From assembly GCA_051001135.1 (NCBI GenBank), contig JBPCNO010000069.1:37753-101752 (forward strand): a stretch of DNA of 64,000 nt. Direction: 5' to 3'. The notes beneath the pieces were generated by a model. That model was not told the origin of the DNA. It worked only from the letters and a program-made list of their open reading frames with translations, and did no database searches. Position 1 is the first letter of the stretch; each line of letters starts with the position of its first letter. The DNA comes from CAWHMN01 sp051001135 (GTDB lineage Bacteria; Acidobacteriota; Terriglobia; Terriglobales; Acidobacteriaceae). Made by a program: the position numbers and the translations under genes. Positions 33,130 through 41,890 of this stretch are shown piece by piece.

Positions 33130-36100
33130 TTAGTGAAAGTCATGCGAACGCAGTTCCAGTGCCCTATCGGAGAGAGCGTGTAAGCGCACTGCTTTTACGT
33201 GAATGACGCCGTCCTGATTCTGGAGTGGCCCTTCCACTGAAAGGAACTTGCTACGGGTCACCAGCAGAGGTTCCCGCTCATAGAGATCCGGCGTGATGAT
33301 GACGTTTGCAATGCCGGTCTCATCTTCCATTGAGAGAAAAATAAACCCTTGCGCGGTGCCAGGGCGCTGCCGGGCAATGATGCAGCCGGCTGTTCGCACA
33401 AACTCTCCGTCCTTGCAGGCCTTCAATTCCTGCGCTGACAGGACTTTTTGTCGTCTCAATTCAAGGCGGCGATAGTACATGGGGTGCTTGCCGATTGTAA
33501 GACCGGTGCCGGCATAATCCGCGACAAGACGCTCTTCCGTGTTCATCTGCTGTAACGGCAATGTTCCGGAATCATCGCGCAGCCATTCACTGTTTTGCCT
33601 AAGGAGTGGTCCTTCCAGCCGGCCCGCGCGTTCGATCTGCCAAAGGGCATCGCGGCGGTGTTCGATTCCATCGAGTTTGTTCAGAGCGCCAATGCGGGCT
33701 AACAGCGTGAGTTCTTTCCGGTTGAGTGAAGGAACGCGTAAGGCAAGGTCCTCTGCGGAACGGAATGGCCCCTCATGAACGCGGGATGCCGCAAGCGCTT
33801 CCGCGGATTGTTTCCGTAGGCTCTTCGCATAGCCCAATCCCATCCTCAAGGAAAGGCTGCCATCATTTTCATGCTCGACCGTGCAGGCCCAATCGGATAC
33901 TTGAACGTCGATGGGTTTCACACGAAGCCCATGCCGCTGCGCATCTTTTACCAGCACAGCAGGCGAGTAAAATCCCATCGGCTGATTGTTGAGGATGGCG
34001 CACGTGAACGCGGCCAGGTATTTCACTTTGAAATAAGCCGACGCATAGGCGATCAGCGCGAAGCTCGCGGCATGTGATTCCGGAAAACCGTACAGCGCAA
34101 AAGAGCTGATGTTCTGGACTATGTTCTCTTGAATTGCCGCATCGATGCCGTTGGCCGTCATACCGGCTCGGAGCTTTCCCTCAAGATTCTTCATGCGCTC
34201 CCAGGAGCGGCGCATCCCCACGGCGCGGCGCAACTCCTCCGCCTCCGCGCCGGAGAAGTTGGCGACCGTCATGGCAATACGGAGCAACTGTTCCTGAAAG
34301 AGCGGGACGCCCAGAGTGCGTTTCAATACCGGTTCCAGAGAGGGATGCGGATATGTGACCTCTTCTCTTCCCTGCCGGCGTCGCATGTAGGGATGCATCA
34401 TCTTGCCCACGATAGGGCCGGGGCGGATAATCGCCACCTGCACGACGAGGTCGTAAAACTTTTTGGGGTTGTTCCGCGGCAAGGAGGCCATCTGCGCACG
34501 GCTCTCTATCTGGAACATGCCTACCGTATCGGCGCGTTGGAGGATTCGATAGACCTCGTCATCTTCCGGCAACTGAGCTAAATCGACCGGATCGCCATAG
34601 TGCTGAGGAATCAGCTCCAGACAGTCCTTCATCACGGCCATCATGCCCAGACCAAGCAGGTCCACCTTGATAATTCTGAGGTCGGCACAGTCTTCCTTAT
34701 CCCACTGGACGACCGTACGACCCGGCATCGAAGCACGTTCCAATGGCACGACACAGTTCAATTGTCCCTGACAGATGACCATGCCGCCCGAGTGCTGGCC
34801 GAGATGCCGCGGCAGGTCCTGAATGCGCATGCACAGCTCAAGATATTTGGCGATGCGCGGATGCTGCAGATCAAAACCGGCATTGTGGAAGGAGTGCGCC
34901 ATCGTGTCGGTTTTGCCGCGCCACTCCCAGTGGCTTACGAGGCTTGACAGCCGGCCCAGCGATTCCTGATCGAAGCCGAGGGCTTTGCCAACCTCACGCG
35001 CAGCGGATTTGCCGCGATACGTGATGACGTTCGCGGTCATGGCTGCGCCCAATTCACCATAACGCTGATAAACGTATTGAATGGCCTGCTCGCGTTTCTC
35101 TTCAGAAGGCAGATCGAGATCGATGTCCGGCCACTCTCCCCGGCTCTCGCTCAGGAAGCGCTCGAAGAGAAGCTCCATGCCAACCGGATCGATGGCCGTG
35201 ATTTCGAGCGCATAGCAGACGGCGGAGTTCGCCGCGCTGCCACGGCCTTGAATCAGAATGTCTTTACGTTTGCAGAAATTGATTATGTCCCAAACGATAA
35301 GAAAGTATCCGGCAAAGCCCAGCTTTGCTATGAGCGCGAGTTCATGTTCGACCTGCTGCTTCGCTCGCTCCAGCAGATCCCGATCGTTCTTAGGTCCGTA
35401 GCGTCGCTGGACTCCCTCCACTACCCGCTTTCGCAGGAAACTATCCATCGTCTCGCCATCCGGCACCGGATAGCGCGGAAACTCATATCCAAGATCGCTT
35501 AGCTCGAATCCGAGGCGCGAGGAGAGCTCTATCGTCTCCTCCGCTGCTCCAGGTATGTCACGAAAGAGGCGCGCCATCTCATGTGCAGGGCGTACATGGC
35601 GCTGGCTATTCAGCGCGAGCAGGCGGCCTGCATGATCCAGGTCGGTGTGATGGCGCACCGCCGTAAAGAGGTCCAGAACCTCCCGGTCATAGGCGTTGGC
35701 ATAGCGGACACCGTTTGTCGCAAGCAGGGGCAGCTTCAGAGAACGAGCAATCCGCATCGCAGCCTGATTTCGCCACTCTTCCTCTCGTTCGTAGTGGCGT
35801 TGCAATTCTACGTAGACATGTTCGCGGCCGAAGATCCTGACCAACTGCGCCACGATTTCCCGGCCGGCTTCCTCGCCCCCGTTCGCTAATGCAACAGCCA
35901 AAGGTCCTTCATCTCCACCGGTCAGGCAGACCAAACCAGACGCGTATTGCTGCATATCCTCTACAGTAGCGGCGCCTTCGCCCTTGGTCTTCTCCCGCAT
36001 CTTGAACTGCGTCACGAGCTGGCACAGGTTCTGATAGCCGAGGCGAGATTCGCAGAGCAACGGCAAGCGCGCAGGCTCTGGAGTGTGCTGATGGGGAAGC

Positions 36101-36348
36101 CATGCAGATGGCGCGAGACGAGGACCGAGGGTCGAAACGGCAATCTCCGCTCCAATGTGCGCGCGAATGTCGTTTCTCCTGGCGCTGGTGTGGAAGCGAG
36201 CTGAACCGTAGACGCCGTTGCGATCCAGCAATGCCATGGCCGGCATCTCCAGTTCCACTGCGCGTTTGATCAACTCTTCCGGCTGGGAGGCGCCCTCAAG
36301 AAAGCTGAATGCACTCGCCGCGTGCAATTCCACATACCGTTCAGTCAT
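33130..36348 (-). CDS. dnaE2: Error-prone DNA polymerase DnaE2 (ImuC)
   Basis: The 1072-residue C-family polymerase has an N-terminal PHP domain (ELHAASAFSFLEGASQPEEL, AMALLDRNGVYG) and the catalytic WPDIDLDLPSEEKRE (about 405-418), with IQGRGSAANS, HLGQHSGGMVI and the C-terminal OB-fold segment. The 1072-residue length fits DnaE2 better than replicative DnaE. It carries out mutagenic translesion synthesis with ImuA and ImuB. Its start overlaps the imuB stop by 8 nt. It is the last gene of a five-gene same-strand repair block. Confidence 0.95.
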   Translation of the reverse strand: MTERYVELHAASAFSFLEGASQPEELIKRAVELEMPAMALLDRNGVYGSARFHTSARRNDIRAHIGAEIAVSTLGPRLAPSAWLPHQHTPEPARLPLLCESRLGYQNLCQLVTQFKMREKTKGEGAATVEDMQQYASGLVCLTGGDEGPLAVALANGGEEAGREIVAQLVRIFGREHVYVELQRHYEREEEWRNQAAMRIARSLKLPLLATNGVRYANAYDREVLDLFTAVRHHTDLDHAGRLLALNSQRHVRPAHEMARLFRDIPGAAEETIELSSRLGFELSDLGYEFPRYPVPDGETMDSFLRKRVVEGVQRRYGPKNDRDLLERAKQQVEHELALIAKLGFAGYFLIVWDIINFCKRKDILIQGRGSAANSAVCYALEITAIDPVGMELLFERFLSESRGEWPDIDLDLPSEEKREQAIQYVYQRYGELGAAMTANVITYRGKSAAREVGKALGFDQESLGRLSSLVSHWEWRGKTDTMAHSFHNAGFDLQHPRIAKYLELCMRIQDLPRHLGQHSGGMVICQGQLNCVVPLERASMPGRTVVQWDKEDCADLRIIKVDLLGLGMMAVMKDCLELIPQHYGDPVDLAQLPEDDEVYRILQRADTVGMFQIESRAQMASLPRNNPKKFYDLVVQVAIIRPGPIVGKMMHPYMRRRQGREEVTYPHPSLEPVLKRTLGVPLFQEQLLRIAMTVANFSGAEAEELRRAVGMRRSWERMKNLEGKLRAGMTANGIDAAIQENIVQNISSFALYGFPESHAASFALIAYASAYFKVKYLAAFTCAILNNQPMGFYSPAVLVKDAQRHGLRVKPIDVQVSDWACTVEHENDGSLSLRMGLGYAKSLRKQSAEALAASRVHEGPFRSAEDLALRVPSLNRKELTLLARIGALNKLDGIEHRRDALWQIERAGRLEGPLLRQNSEWLRDDSGTLPLQQMNTEERLVADYAGTGLTIGKHPMYYRRLELRRQKVLSAQELKACKDGEFVRTAGCIIARQRPGTAQGFIFLSMEDETGIANVIITPDLYEREPLLVTRSKFLSVEGPLQNQDGVIHVKAVRLHALSDRALELRSHDFH

Positions 36349-37849
36349 AGAGGGCTGCCACCTGCCAGCAGTTCTGTATCAGGTCGCAGACCAGGCAGCA
36401 GCATAGGAGAGTTCCATCCTGAGCACGTGCGACCAGATCCCACTGCTCACGGCCCCACAGCGTTGCATTCCACCAATCACCCCCTGTCAGCCATGGGCCA
36501 TAGGCTCGTTCCACGGCATATCGTTTTTCACTGAAGAAGAAGGTCTCCGGCCGCTGCTCGCGCAGAGTCACAATGATGCTTTCAGCCGGACGAAGCTGTC
36601 GTATAGCAGAGCGCGGCTGGGCGGAAGCAACTTCTATGGGTGGAGTGGCCGGAACGAGGAACCGTTCCATGCGGAAGCCATCCGGTTGATGCGTGTCTTT
36701 CAGGACCGGCCGGCCAACGCAATTCTCGCCAACAATCGCCTGAATTCGCGCCAGCGTTACATCGAGCCGCGCCGGTTCGGGCAGTTGCGGAGAAAACAGG
36801 CCGAGTTGCACTTTGCTCATGCTGCCGGGCTCTGCGCTGAGAGTCAGCGCCAGGATGGCTGCATGTGGCGGATGCGCTTCAAGATCAAGGTGCAGCAGCT
36901 TGATCCAGAGTTGCTTATCATTTACCGGCAATGCGGGCCGGACGGTGCGAGTATGCAATGCTCCAGCTTCCAGCGCGAGGGTGAGGGTGACGGAAGCGAG
37001 TGCGCGCGCTCGCGCGGTTGCGCGGAGGATGAGCTGTTCCAGCATCACGCCTAAGACGAACAGCAGCGAATCCAGCAATTCGACCGGCGAATCGAGCTCC
37101 ATTCGTTCTTCGAGAGTGAAGGCAGGTTCCACCGGCAAGAAGGGATGCGGCAGTTCTCCGCGGGCTAACTGGCGCAAGCGCTTGCCTTCTTGTCCCATCC
37201 GCGCAATCAATTCTTTTTCCGGCAGATCTGCCAACATTCCGAGCGTGCGAATCCCCCACAAGGAAAACGTCTCTGCCTGCTCCTCCGAGAGATCGAGCAC
37301 CCCGAGCGATAGTGGCGCGAGAGCTATGCTCTCGTCCCCATCAGGAACAACGGCCACCTTAGCTTGCATATCCTTTGCAAGACAGATCGCTGCGTGAAAG
37401 CTGCTGCTCACAGCAACACAGGCGGTAATTCCGAGGGCGCGAACGCGGTTCAGGAGATTTTGTGCCAGCGTATCCGGCGAGCCCAGCAGCTTCTCCGTTC
37501 CCGCTATGTCGATAACGCACAGAAAGGTGTTTTCGCTACTCCGGTCTTCCACACGCGGAGAGAATATGCCGGCGCATTCGAGCAGCACGGCCTTCGCGGC
37601 AATCTCATCGTTTGCCGAGCGTGGCAACAGCTTGACCGAGGGAAGTGTATCCATCTCCACCTTTGTCATACCTCTCTCTGCACCTGACGTGCGGGCCTTC
37701 GCATTGAGCGAGCACACGTATTGCAAAGGCGGTTCGCCTTCCATCACAGCAAAGGGTTGATTGCCAAACTCAGGCCGCAGACGCAAGAGTGCCTGCGCCG
37801 GAAACTCCTTCGCATACAGGCAGGCATACAGCTCCGCTCTCTTTGTCAT
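36341..37849 (-). CDS. imuB: ImuB, inactive Y-family polymerase homologue
   Basis: The 502-residue protein has a Y-family fold in which the catalytic acids are absent: the N-terminal site reads ELYACLYAKEFPAQ instead of the DxDxFYA form, and the second motif reads CVIDIAGTEKLLG in place of SxDExxxD. A beta-clamp-binding QLGLF is present at about 348-352. ImuB bridges ImuA, DnaE2 and the sliding clamp. ATG 37849 forms an ATGA overlap with the imuA stop and is preferred to an ORF start at 37882. Confidence 0.93.
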   Translation of the reverse strand: MTKRAELYACLYAKEFPAQALLRLRPEFGNQPFAVMEGEPPLQYVCSLNAKARTSGAERGMTKVEMDTLPSVKLLPRSANDEIAAKAVLLECAGIFSPRVEDRSSENTFLCVIDIAGTEKLLGSPDTLAQNLLNRVRALGITACVAVSSSFHAAICLAKDMQAKVAVVPDGDESIALAPLSLGVLDLSEEQAETFSLWGIRTLGMLADLPEKELIARMGQEGKRLRQLARGELPHPFLPVEPAFTLEERMELDSPVELLDSLLFVLGVMLEQLILRATARARALASVTLTLALEAGALHTRTVRPALPVNDKQLWIKLLHLDLEAHPPHAAILALTLSAEPGSMSKVQLGLFSPQLPEPARLDVTLARIQAIVGENCVGRPVLKDTHQPDGFRMERFLVPATPPIEVASAQPRSAIRQLRPAESIIVTLREQRPETFFFSEKRYAVERAYGPWLTGGDWWNATLWGREQWDLVARAQDGTLLCCCLVCDLIQNCWQVAALYD

Positions 37850-38883
37850 CGCTGGCCTGCCCAGGTTGTTCGGCTTTGCCAACTTGCAGCGTTCTCGCGT
37901 TGAGGTGGTTTCCGCAGTGACACGACATTCGCTGGACCCTGCGCAAATCGCTGGCGTACGACTTCGACGCGATGTTCGATCCCCGTAAATACCGTCACCT
38001 CGTCCTGGAGCGCGTCCCCGGGTTGGAGACGAAGCACCAGGGCGGCGCTACTTTTGGAACATGGATGTTGGGTCAGCAGAAGAATGCTGGCGTGGGTACG
38101 TTCCGCGGCGGCGCGGTAGCGGAACCATGTGCTCAGCGGGACCCTTGAAGCATAGTCCGGGGCAATGCTGCCCATGTCCAGAACAATTGCGCTGAAGCCA
38201 CCGGCTTGCAGGAGCAGGTCGGCTACGCGCAATGCCTGATCGAGTCGCGACCAGGGTTTACCGGAAGAGGTTTGTCTTCCGATTTTCTTTGGAAGAAGCA
38301 GCCGATGTGGCTCGAAGACCTCTCTTTCCTGAAGCACTCTGCGTTGAGGTTCCGCACATCGGGGAGCGATGGTCTCGGGTCGCAGCAAGCCACTCACGGC
38401 GTCGGAGAGTCCTTTCACTTCATTGCGCGGATGTGGTCCGAATCCACCACCATGGAGACCTCTCTTGATCGGAGGCGGAATGAGGTACTTGTCAGGAAGC
38501 GCAAAGCTGCTCTGCATGGAGTGTTGCGGGCTGGTTGAGGAGACTCCGCAGCGTACCCAGAGAAGCCGTGGCAGATCCACTCCCGCGGCAGCAGCCGATT
38601 CCGGGTGCAAAGTATCCGAGACATCGATCCACGCGCATACCTTGGCCGCTTTCGTGATCTGGGCAATGAAGGAGAGTGCCAACCCCGTGCGTCCAGAGCA
38701 CTCCGCACCGACCACTTCGGTAATCGCTCCCAACGGCAAACCGCCTTGGAGAAGTTCGTCTATGGCGCCAATGCCCGTGGGCGTCACTGCTCGAAGGATT
38801 GCTGGCTGCGGGGTCAGCGCCGAGGGAATTCGGCCTGCTAAGGCAACTTCGATTTGCGTGCGGAGAGCAAAGGCGGAAGGCAT
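37846..38883 (-). CDS. imuA: ImuA, RecA-like accessory of the mutasome
   Basis: The 345-residue protein has a RecA/SulA-like core: GIGAIDELLQGGLPLGAITEVVG, a degenerate Walker A (GAECSGRTGLALS), VCAWIDVSDTLHPESAAAAGVDLPRLLWVR, and FSAIVLDMGSI as the Walker B region. The middle (about 120-200) is a poorly conserved insert. It acts with ImuB and DnaE2 in damage-induced mutagenesis. AAGG 7 nt upstream supports ATG 38883; a TTGACA box lies about 37 nt upstream. Confidence 0.88.
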   Translation of the reverse strand: MPSAFALRTQIEVALAGRIPSALTPQPAILRAVTPTGIGAIDELLQGGLPLGAITEVVGAECSGRTGLALSFIAQITKAAKVCAWIDVSDTLHPESAAAAGVDLPRLLWVRCGVSSTSPQHSMQSSFALPDKYLIPPPIKRGLHGGGFGPHPRNEVKGLSDAVSGLLRPETIAPRCAEPQRRVLQEREVFEPHRLLLPKKIGRQTSSGKPWSRLDQALRVADLLLQAGGFSAIVLDMGSIAPDYASRVPLSTWFRYRAAAERTHASILLLTQHPCSKSSAALVLRLQPGDALQDEVTVFTGIEHRVEVVRQRFAQGPANVVSLRKPPQRENAASWQSRTTWAGQR

Positions 38884-38925
38884 ATCTTCGCCTTATATTC
38901 GCCTGCCAGCCACCATCCCTGTCAA
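38882..38925 (-). promoter_or_regulatory. Candidate imuA promoter/operator
   Basis: On the minus strand a consensus -35 TTGACA (38925-38920) is followed by an AT segment with direct repeats GGCGAATAT (38903-38895) and GGCGAAGATAT (38892-38882) abutting the imuA start. The best -10 (GAATAT) has a long 19-nt spacer. The direct repeat could be a damage-response repressor site; it does not match the E. coli or Bacillus LexA boxes. Confidence 0.4.
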
Positions 38926-39019
38926 CCTGGCTTCGCCCCTGTTTCAGTGCATGATTTATTCCAACGCATAGGAGAAGAAGAGCTTATAAAATTTGGCAAT
39001 AGACGTTGGTCTTTCGGAT

Positions 39020-39919
39020 TTAGCGCCGTTTGAGAGCTTCCAATTCATCCAGCGTACGCGGCCAGTCAGACCCCAGAAGCCGTGACAAACTGCGATCCGC
39101 CAGGACCTTTCCGCCCGTCTGGCATCGTGCACAGTAGTTCGTTTCGTTGTCGGCGTAACGAATGCGCTGAATCTTTTCACCGCATCGAGGACAAGCCTCT
39201 CCGTAGCGCCCATGCACCACCATGTCTTTGCGAAACGCGGTGACCTTTTCAGGAAACCCGGCGTCCGCTTCAGTTAGCAGCCGGTCAATCCAAAGCTGAA
39301 GAGTGTCGCGCGTCGCCGCGAACAGCCTTTCCCATTCGTGTGGCTCCAGCTTGTGTGTGAGCGTGATGGGAGACAGTTGCGCAGCGTGAAGAATCTCATC
39401 CGAATACGCATTGCCAATGCCGCTCACGATGCGCGGGTCGGTAAGAGCCCTTTTGAGCGTACGATTTTCAGCGGTAAGTGCAGCGCGGAATGCGTGGAGG
39501 TCACTGGAGAAGACGTCAATGCCGCCGGGATCGACAGAGCGCAAGTCCTCCTCGCTGCTGAAGACGTGCAACGAGGCGCGGCGCTTGGTGCCAGCCTCGG
39601 TGAGAACAAGAGAACCGTTGGGAAAGTCGAAGGCTGCCAGATTATTGCGGCCTGCCAGCTTTGCTCCTGCCGGACGCCAGTGCAGCCGGCCCGCAATCAT
39701 CAGGTGAAACACCAGCCAGAGATCGTTATCGAATCCGAGAGCGATGCGCTTGCCGATGCGCTGCAACTCGCGCACGATATGGCCCTCTACATGCGTGACT
39801 GGGGGTTGTGCGGTTCGAAGCAGAAAAGCGCTCGCCAGTCGCACATGCTCAAGCGGCTGACCGAGGATGCGCGTTTCCAGCGCACTGATGTAGGCAGCGA
39901 TATCCGGCAGCTCCGGCAT
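39020..39919 (-). CDS. mutM: Formamidopyrimidine-DNA glycosylase (Fpg/Nei family)
   Basis: Base-excision repair of oxidised bases. The 299-residue protein starts MPELPDI, with catalytic Pro2 and Glu3 after Met removal. It has the H2TH helix segment (VSGIGNAYSDEILHAAQLSP, with catalytic-type Asn) and a C-terminal zinc finger CPRCG...NYCARCQTGG. The central loop differs from classical MutM, so an Nei-like specificity is possible. It lies 69 nt after dinB on the same strand and upstream of imuA. Confidence 0.88.
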   Translation of the reverse strand: MPELPDIAAYISALETRILGQPLEHVRLASAFLLRTAQPPVTHVEGHIVRELQRIGKRIALGFDNDLWLVFHLMIAGRLHWRPAGAKLAGRNNLAAFDFPNGSLVLTEAGTKRRASLHVFSSEEDLRSVDPGGIDVFSSDLHAFRAALTAENRTLKRALTDPRIVSGIGNAYSDEILHAAQLSPITLTHKLEPHEWERLFAATRDTLQLWIDRLLTEADAGFPEKVTAFRKDMVVHGRYGEACPRCGEKIQRIRYADNETNYCARCQTGGKVLADRSLSRLLGSDWPRTLDELEALKRR

Positions 39920-39988
39920 GGGTATCAGCTTGCATGTGCACCTGCGATTTTGCAACTTTGCTGGACGGCAAGCAGGTATTTCCCTTCG

Positions 39989-41056
39989 TTAGCCGAAAAG
40001 AAATGGCTGTGCAGGCGTATCTTCCGTTTCGCGAAAATTGCTCAGGCCAACGCCGACCAGGCGAAATCGCCGCTGCGGACCCAAGTCCACTCTCTCTCGC
40101 AGTGACAAGGCGATATTGGTCAACTCCTCCCAGGAAGAGGGAGGAGAGAACGGAGTATGGCTACGCGTAAGAAGATTGAAGTCGCTTGTCTTCAGCTTGA
40201 GGACTACGGTACGCGCAATGCGCGATTCCTTGCGTGAAGCCAACCAAACTTTTTCCGCGAGACGGAGGATCACTGGTTCCGTTTCCGCCAGGGTCACGTC
40301 ACGTTCAAATGTATCTTCGGCGGAGATGGATTGCGTCGGCCTATCTGAAACAACTTCGCTGTGGTCGATCCCTCGAGCTAGCTCGTAAAGACGTAGACCA
40401 TAGCGGCCGAATTGACTTCGAAGTGTCTCCCGATCCAAACCTCGCAGGTCCCCCACCGTGTGGACGCCCAGCGTTTCAAGCCTCTGTTCTGTCACCTTAC
40501 CGACGCCAGGAAGACGTCCAATCGGCAATGGCGGTAGAAATCTATCCACGTCTTCCGGTTGGATCACGAAGAGTCCATCCGGCTTGCGCCAGTCAGATGC
40601 GACCTTTGCCAGGAACTTGTTCGGCGCCACGCCCGCGGAGGCTGTCAGGTTTACTTCCTCGCGAATTTGCTCACGGATGGCGCGCGCAACACGCGTGGTG
40701 GTCGGTAAGCCAGTCCTGTTCTCGGTAACGTCGAGATACGCCTCGTCCAGCGACAGCGGCTCCACCAGGTCTGTATGCCGCTTGAATATCTCGCGTACCG
40801 TATGCGAGACAGCCCGGTAGCGTATGAAATCCGGTGGAATGAAGATCGCATGGGGACACAAGCGTTCCGCACGAGTCGCCGGCATGGCCGAACGAACGCC
40901 GAAGCTTCTTGCTTCATACGAAGCGGCACAAACTACGGAACGGTTGCTCCGCCAGGCGACAACGATGGGCTTGCCGCGCAGTTGTGGATCGTCCCGCTGT
41001 TCGACGGAAGCATAAAAGGCGTCCATATCGATATGGACGATTTTGCGGACGCTCAT
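39989..41056 (-). CDS. dinB: DNA polymerase IV
   Basis: The 355-residue Y-family translesion polymerase has HIDMDAFYASVEQRDDP, PLSLDEAYLDVT with both catalytic acids, ASAGVAPNKFLAKVASDWRKPDGL, LPGVGKVTEQRLETLGV and a C-terminal beta-clamp motif QPFLFG. The start is ATG 41056 (MSVRKIVHIDMD); the longer frame to 41623 is only the antisense of the downstream VOC gene. It heads the dinB-mutM-imuA-imuB-dnaE2 block, putting an active Y-family polymerase next to the inactive ImuB. Confidence 0.93.
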   Translation of the reverse strand: MSVRKIVHIDMDAFYASVEQRDDPQLRGKPIVVAWRSNRSVVCAASYEARSFGVRSAMPATRAERLCPHAIFIPPDFIRYRAVSHTVREIFKRHTDLVEPLSLDEAYLDVTENRTGLPTTTRVARAIREQIREEVNLTASAGVAPNKFLAKVASDWRKPDGLFVIQPEDVDRFLPPLPIGRLPGVGKVTEQRLETLGVHTVGDLRGLDRETLRSQFGRYGLRLYELARGIDHSEVVSDRPTQSISAEDTFERDVTLAETEPVILRLAEKVWLASRKESRIARTVVLKLKTSDFNLLTRSHTPFSPPSSWEELTNIALSLRERVDLGPQRRFRLVGVGLSNFRETEDTPAQPFLFG

Positions 41057-41230
41057 CTGGCATCCATAGTATTCCCGGCTCCGTACTTCAGCGCGCCCGG
41101 TCGCATGACCTTCCTGGACGGCCGTGTTGGACCTTCGCTGCGCAATCACTGACACCTCCAAACAAGGACCTCGTTCACACGATCGCTTGTTCAAGACGTT
41201 GCTGGTGGCGCATAATCCGATGCAATCCAT

Positions 41231-41614
41231 ATGGCCTTTTCGCTCGATTACCTCGACCACTTCGTTCTCTCCGTTAACAACATTGACGCCACGACCGACT
41301 TCTATACCGAAGTTCTCGGCATGGATCTCATCACCGTCCAGGGCCACAAGGCTTTGACGTTTGGCGAGCAGCAGATCGATATCCATCAGCGCGGCCATGA
41401 GGCCAATCCCAAAGCCGCTCATCCCACGCCTGGCTCCTGCGACTTGTGCTTTATCACCACAACGCCACTGGATGACGTCACGAGCTATCTGACTGAGTTG
41501 AGGGTTCATGTGGAGGAAGGTCCGGTGGAACGCACGGGAGCGGCGGGCAAGCTTCGCTCGATCTACCTGCGCGATCCGGACAAGAACCTTATCGAGATCT
41601 CCAACTACATCTGA
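41231..41614 (+). CDS. Glyoxalase/VOC-superfamily protein
   Basis: The 127-residue single-domain VOC protein has LDYLDHFVLSVNNIDATTDFY, HQRGHEANPKAAHP and SIYLRDPDKNLIEISNYI. His, His and Glu positions expected for metal binding are present. Similar proteins are annotated as virulence/biphenyl-dioxygenase-like VOC; substrate unknown. It is divergent from dinB across 174 bp. Confidence 0.85.
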   Translation: MAFSLDYLDHFVLSVNNIDATTDFYTEVLGMDLITVQGHKALTFGEQQIDIHQRGHEANPKAAHPTPGSCDLCFITTTPLDDVTSYLTELRVHVEEGPVERTGAAGKLRSIYLRDPDKNLIEISNYI

Positions 41615-41890
41615 CCGCGGCACTCTGTTCGCGCGCGCAGGTGACCGGCCATTCCTGTCTGGACAGGGCTCGTTCGCGACCCTGTTATGGGACGTCTGCA
41701 GGACCCCTCGCCTTGAGTGAGGAGCCCATCAGACCATGCGGTAGCCCGATATTCGCCGTAGACAACGCTGGCCGGGCACAATTACACTCGCGGCGCTGTC
41801 GAGACCGGGCGTACGCCGGGTTCGGAATTCCACACAATTCAGAGTGGCATCACGCACGATTGCCTGCGGTAAACACTATGGAGCGGCCAA

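Noticed and set aside
41057..41623. N-terminal extension of dinB by 189 residues
   Set aside because: The canonical Pol IV start is ATG 41056; the extension is antisense to an intact VOC gene.
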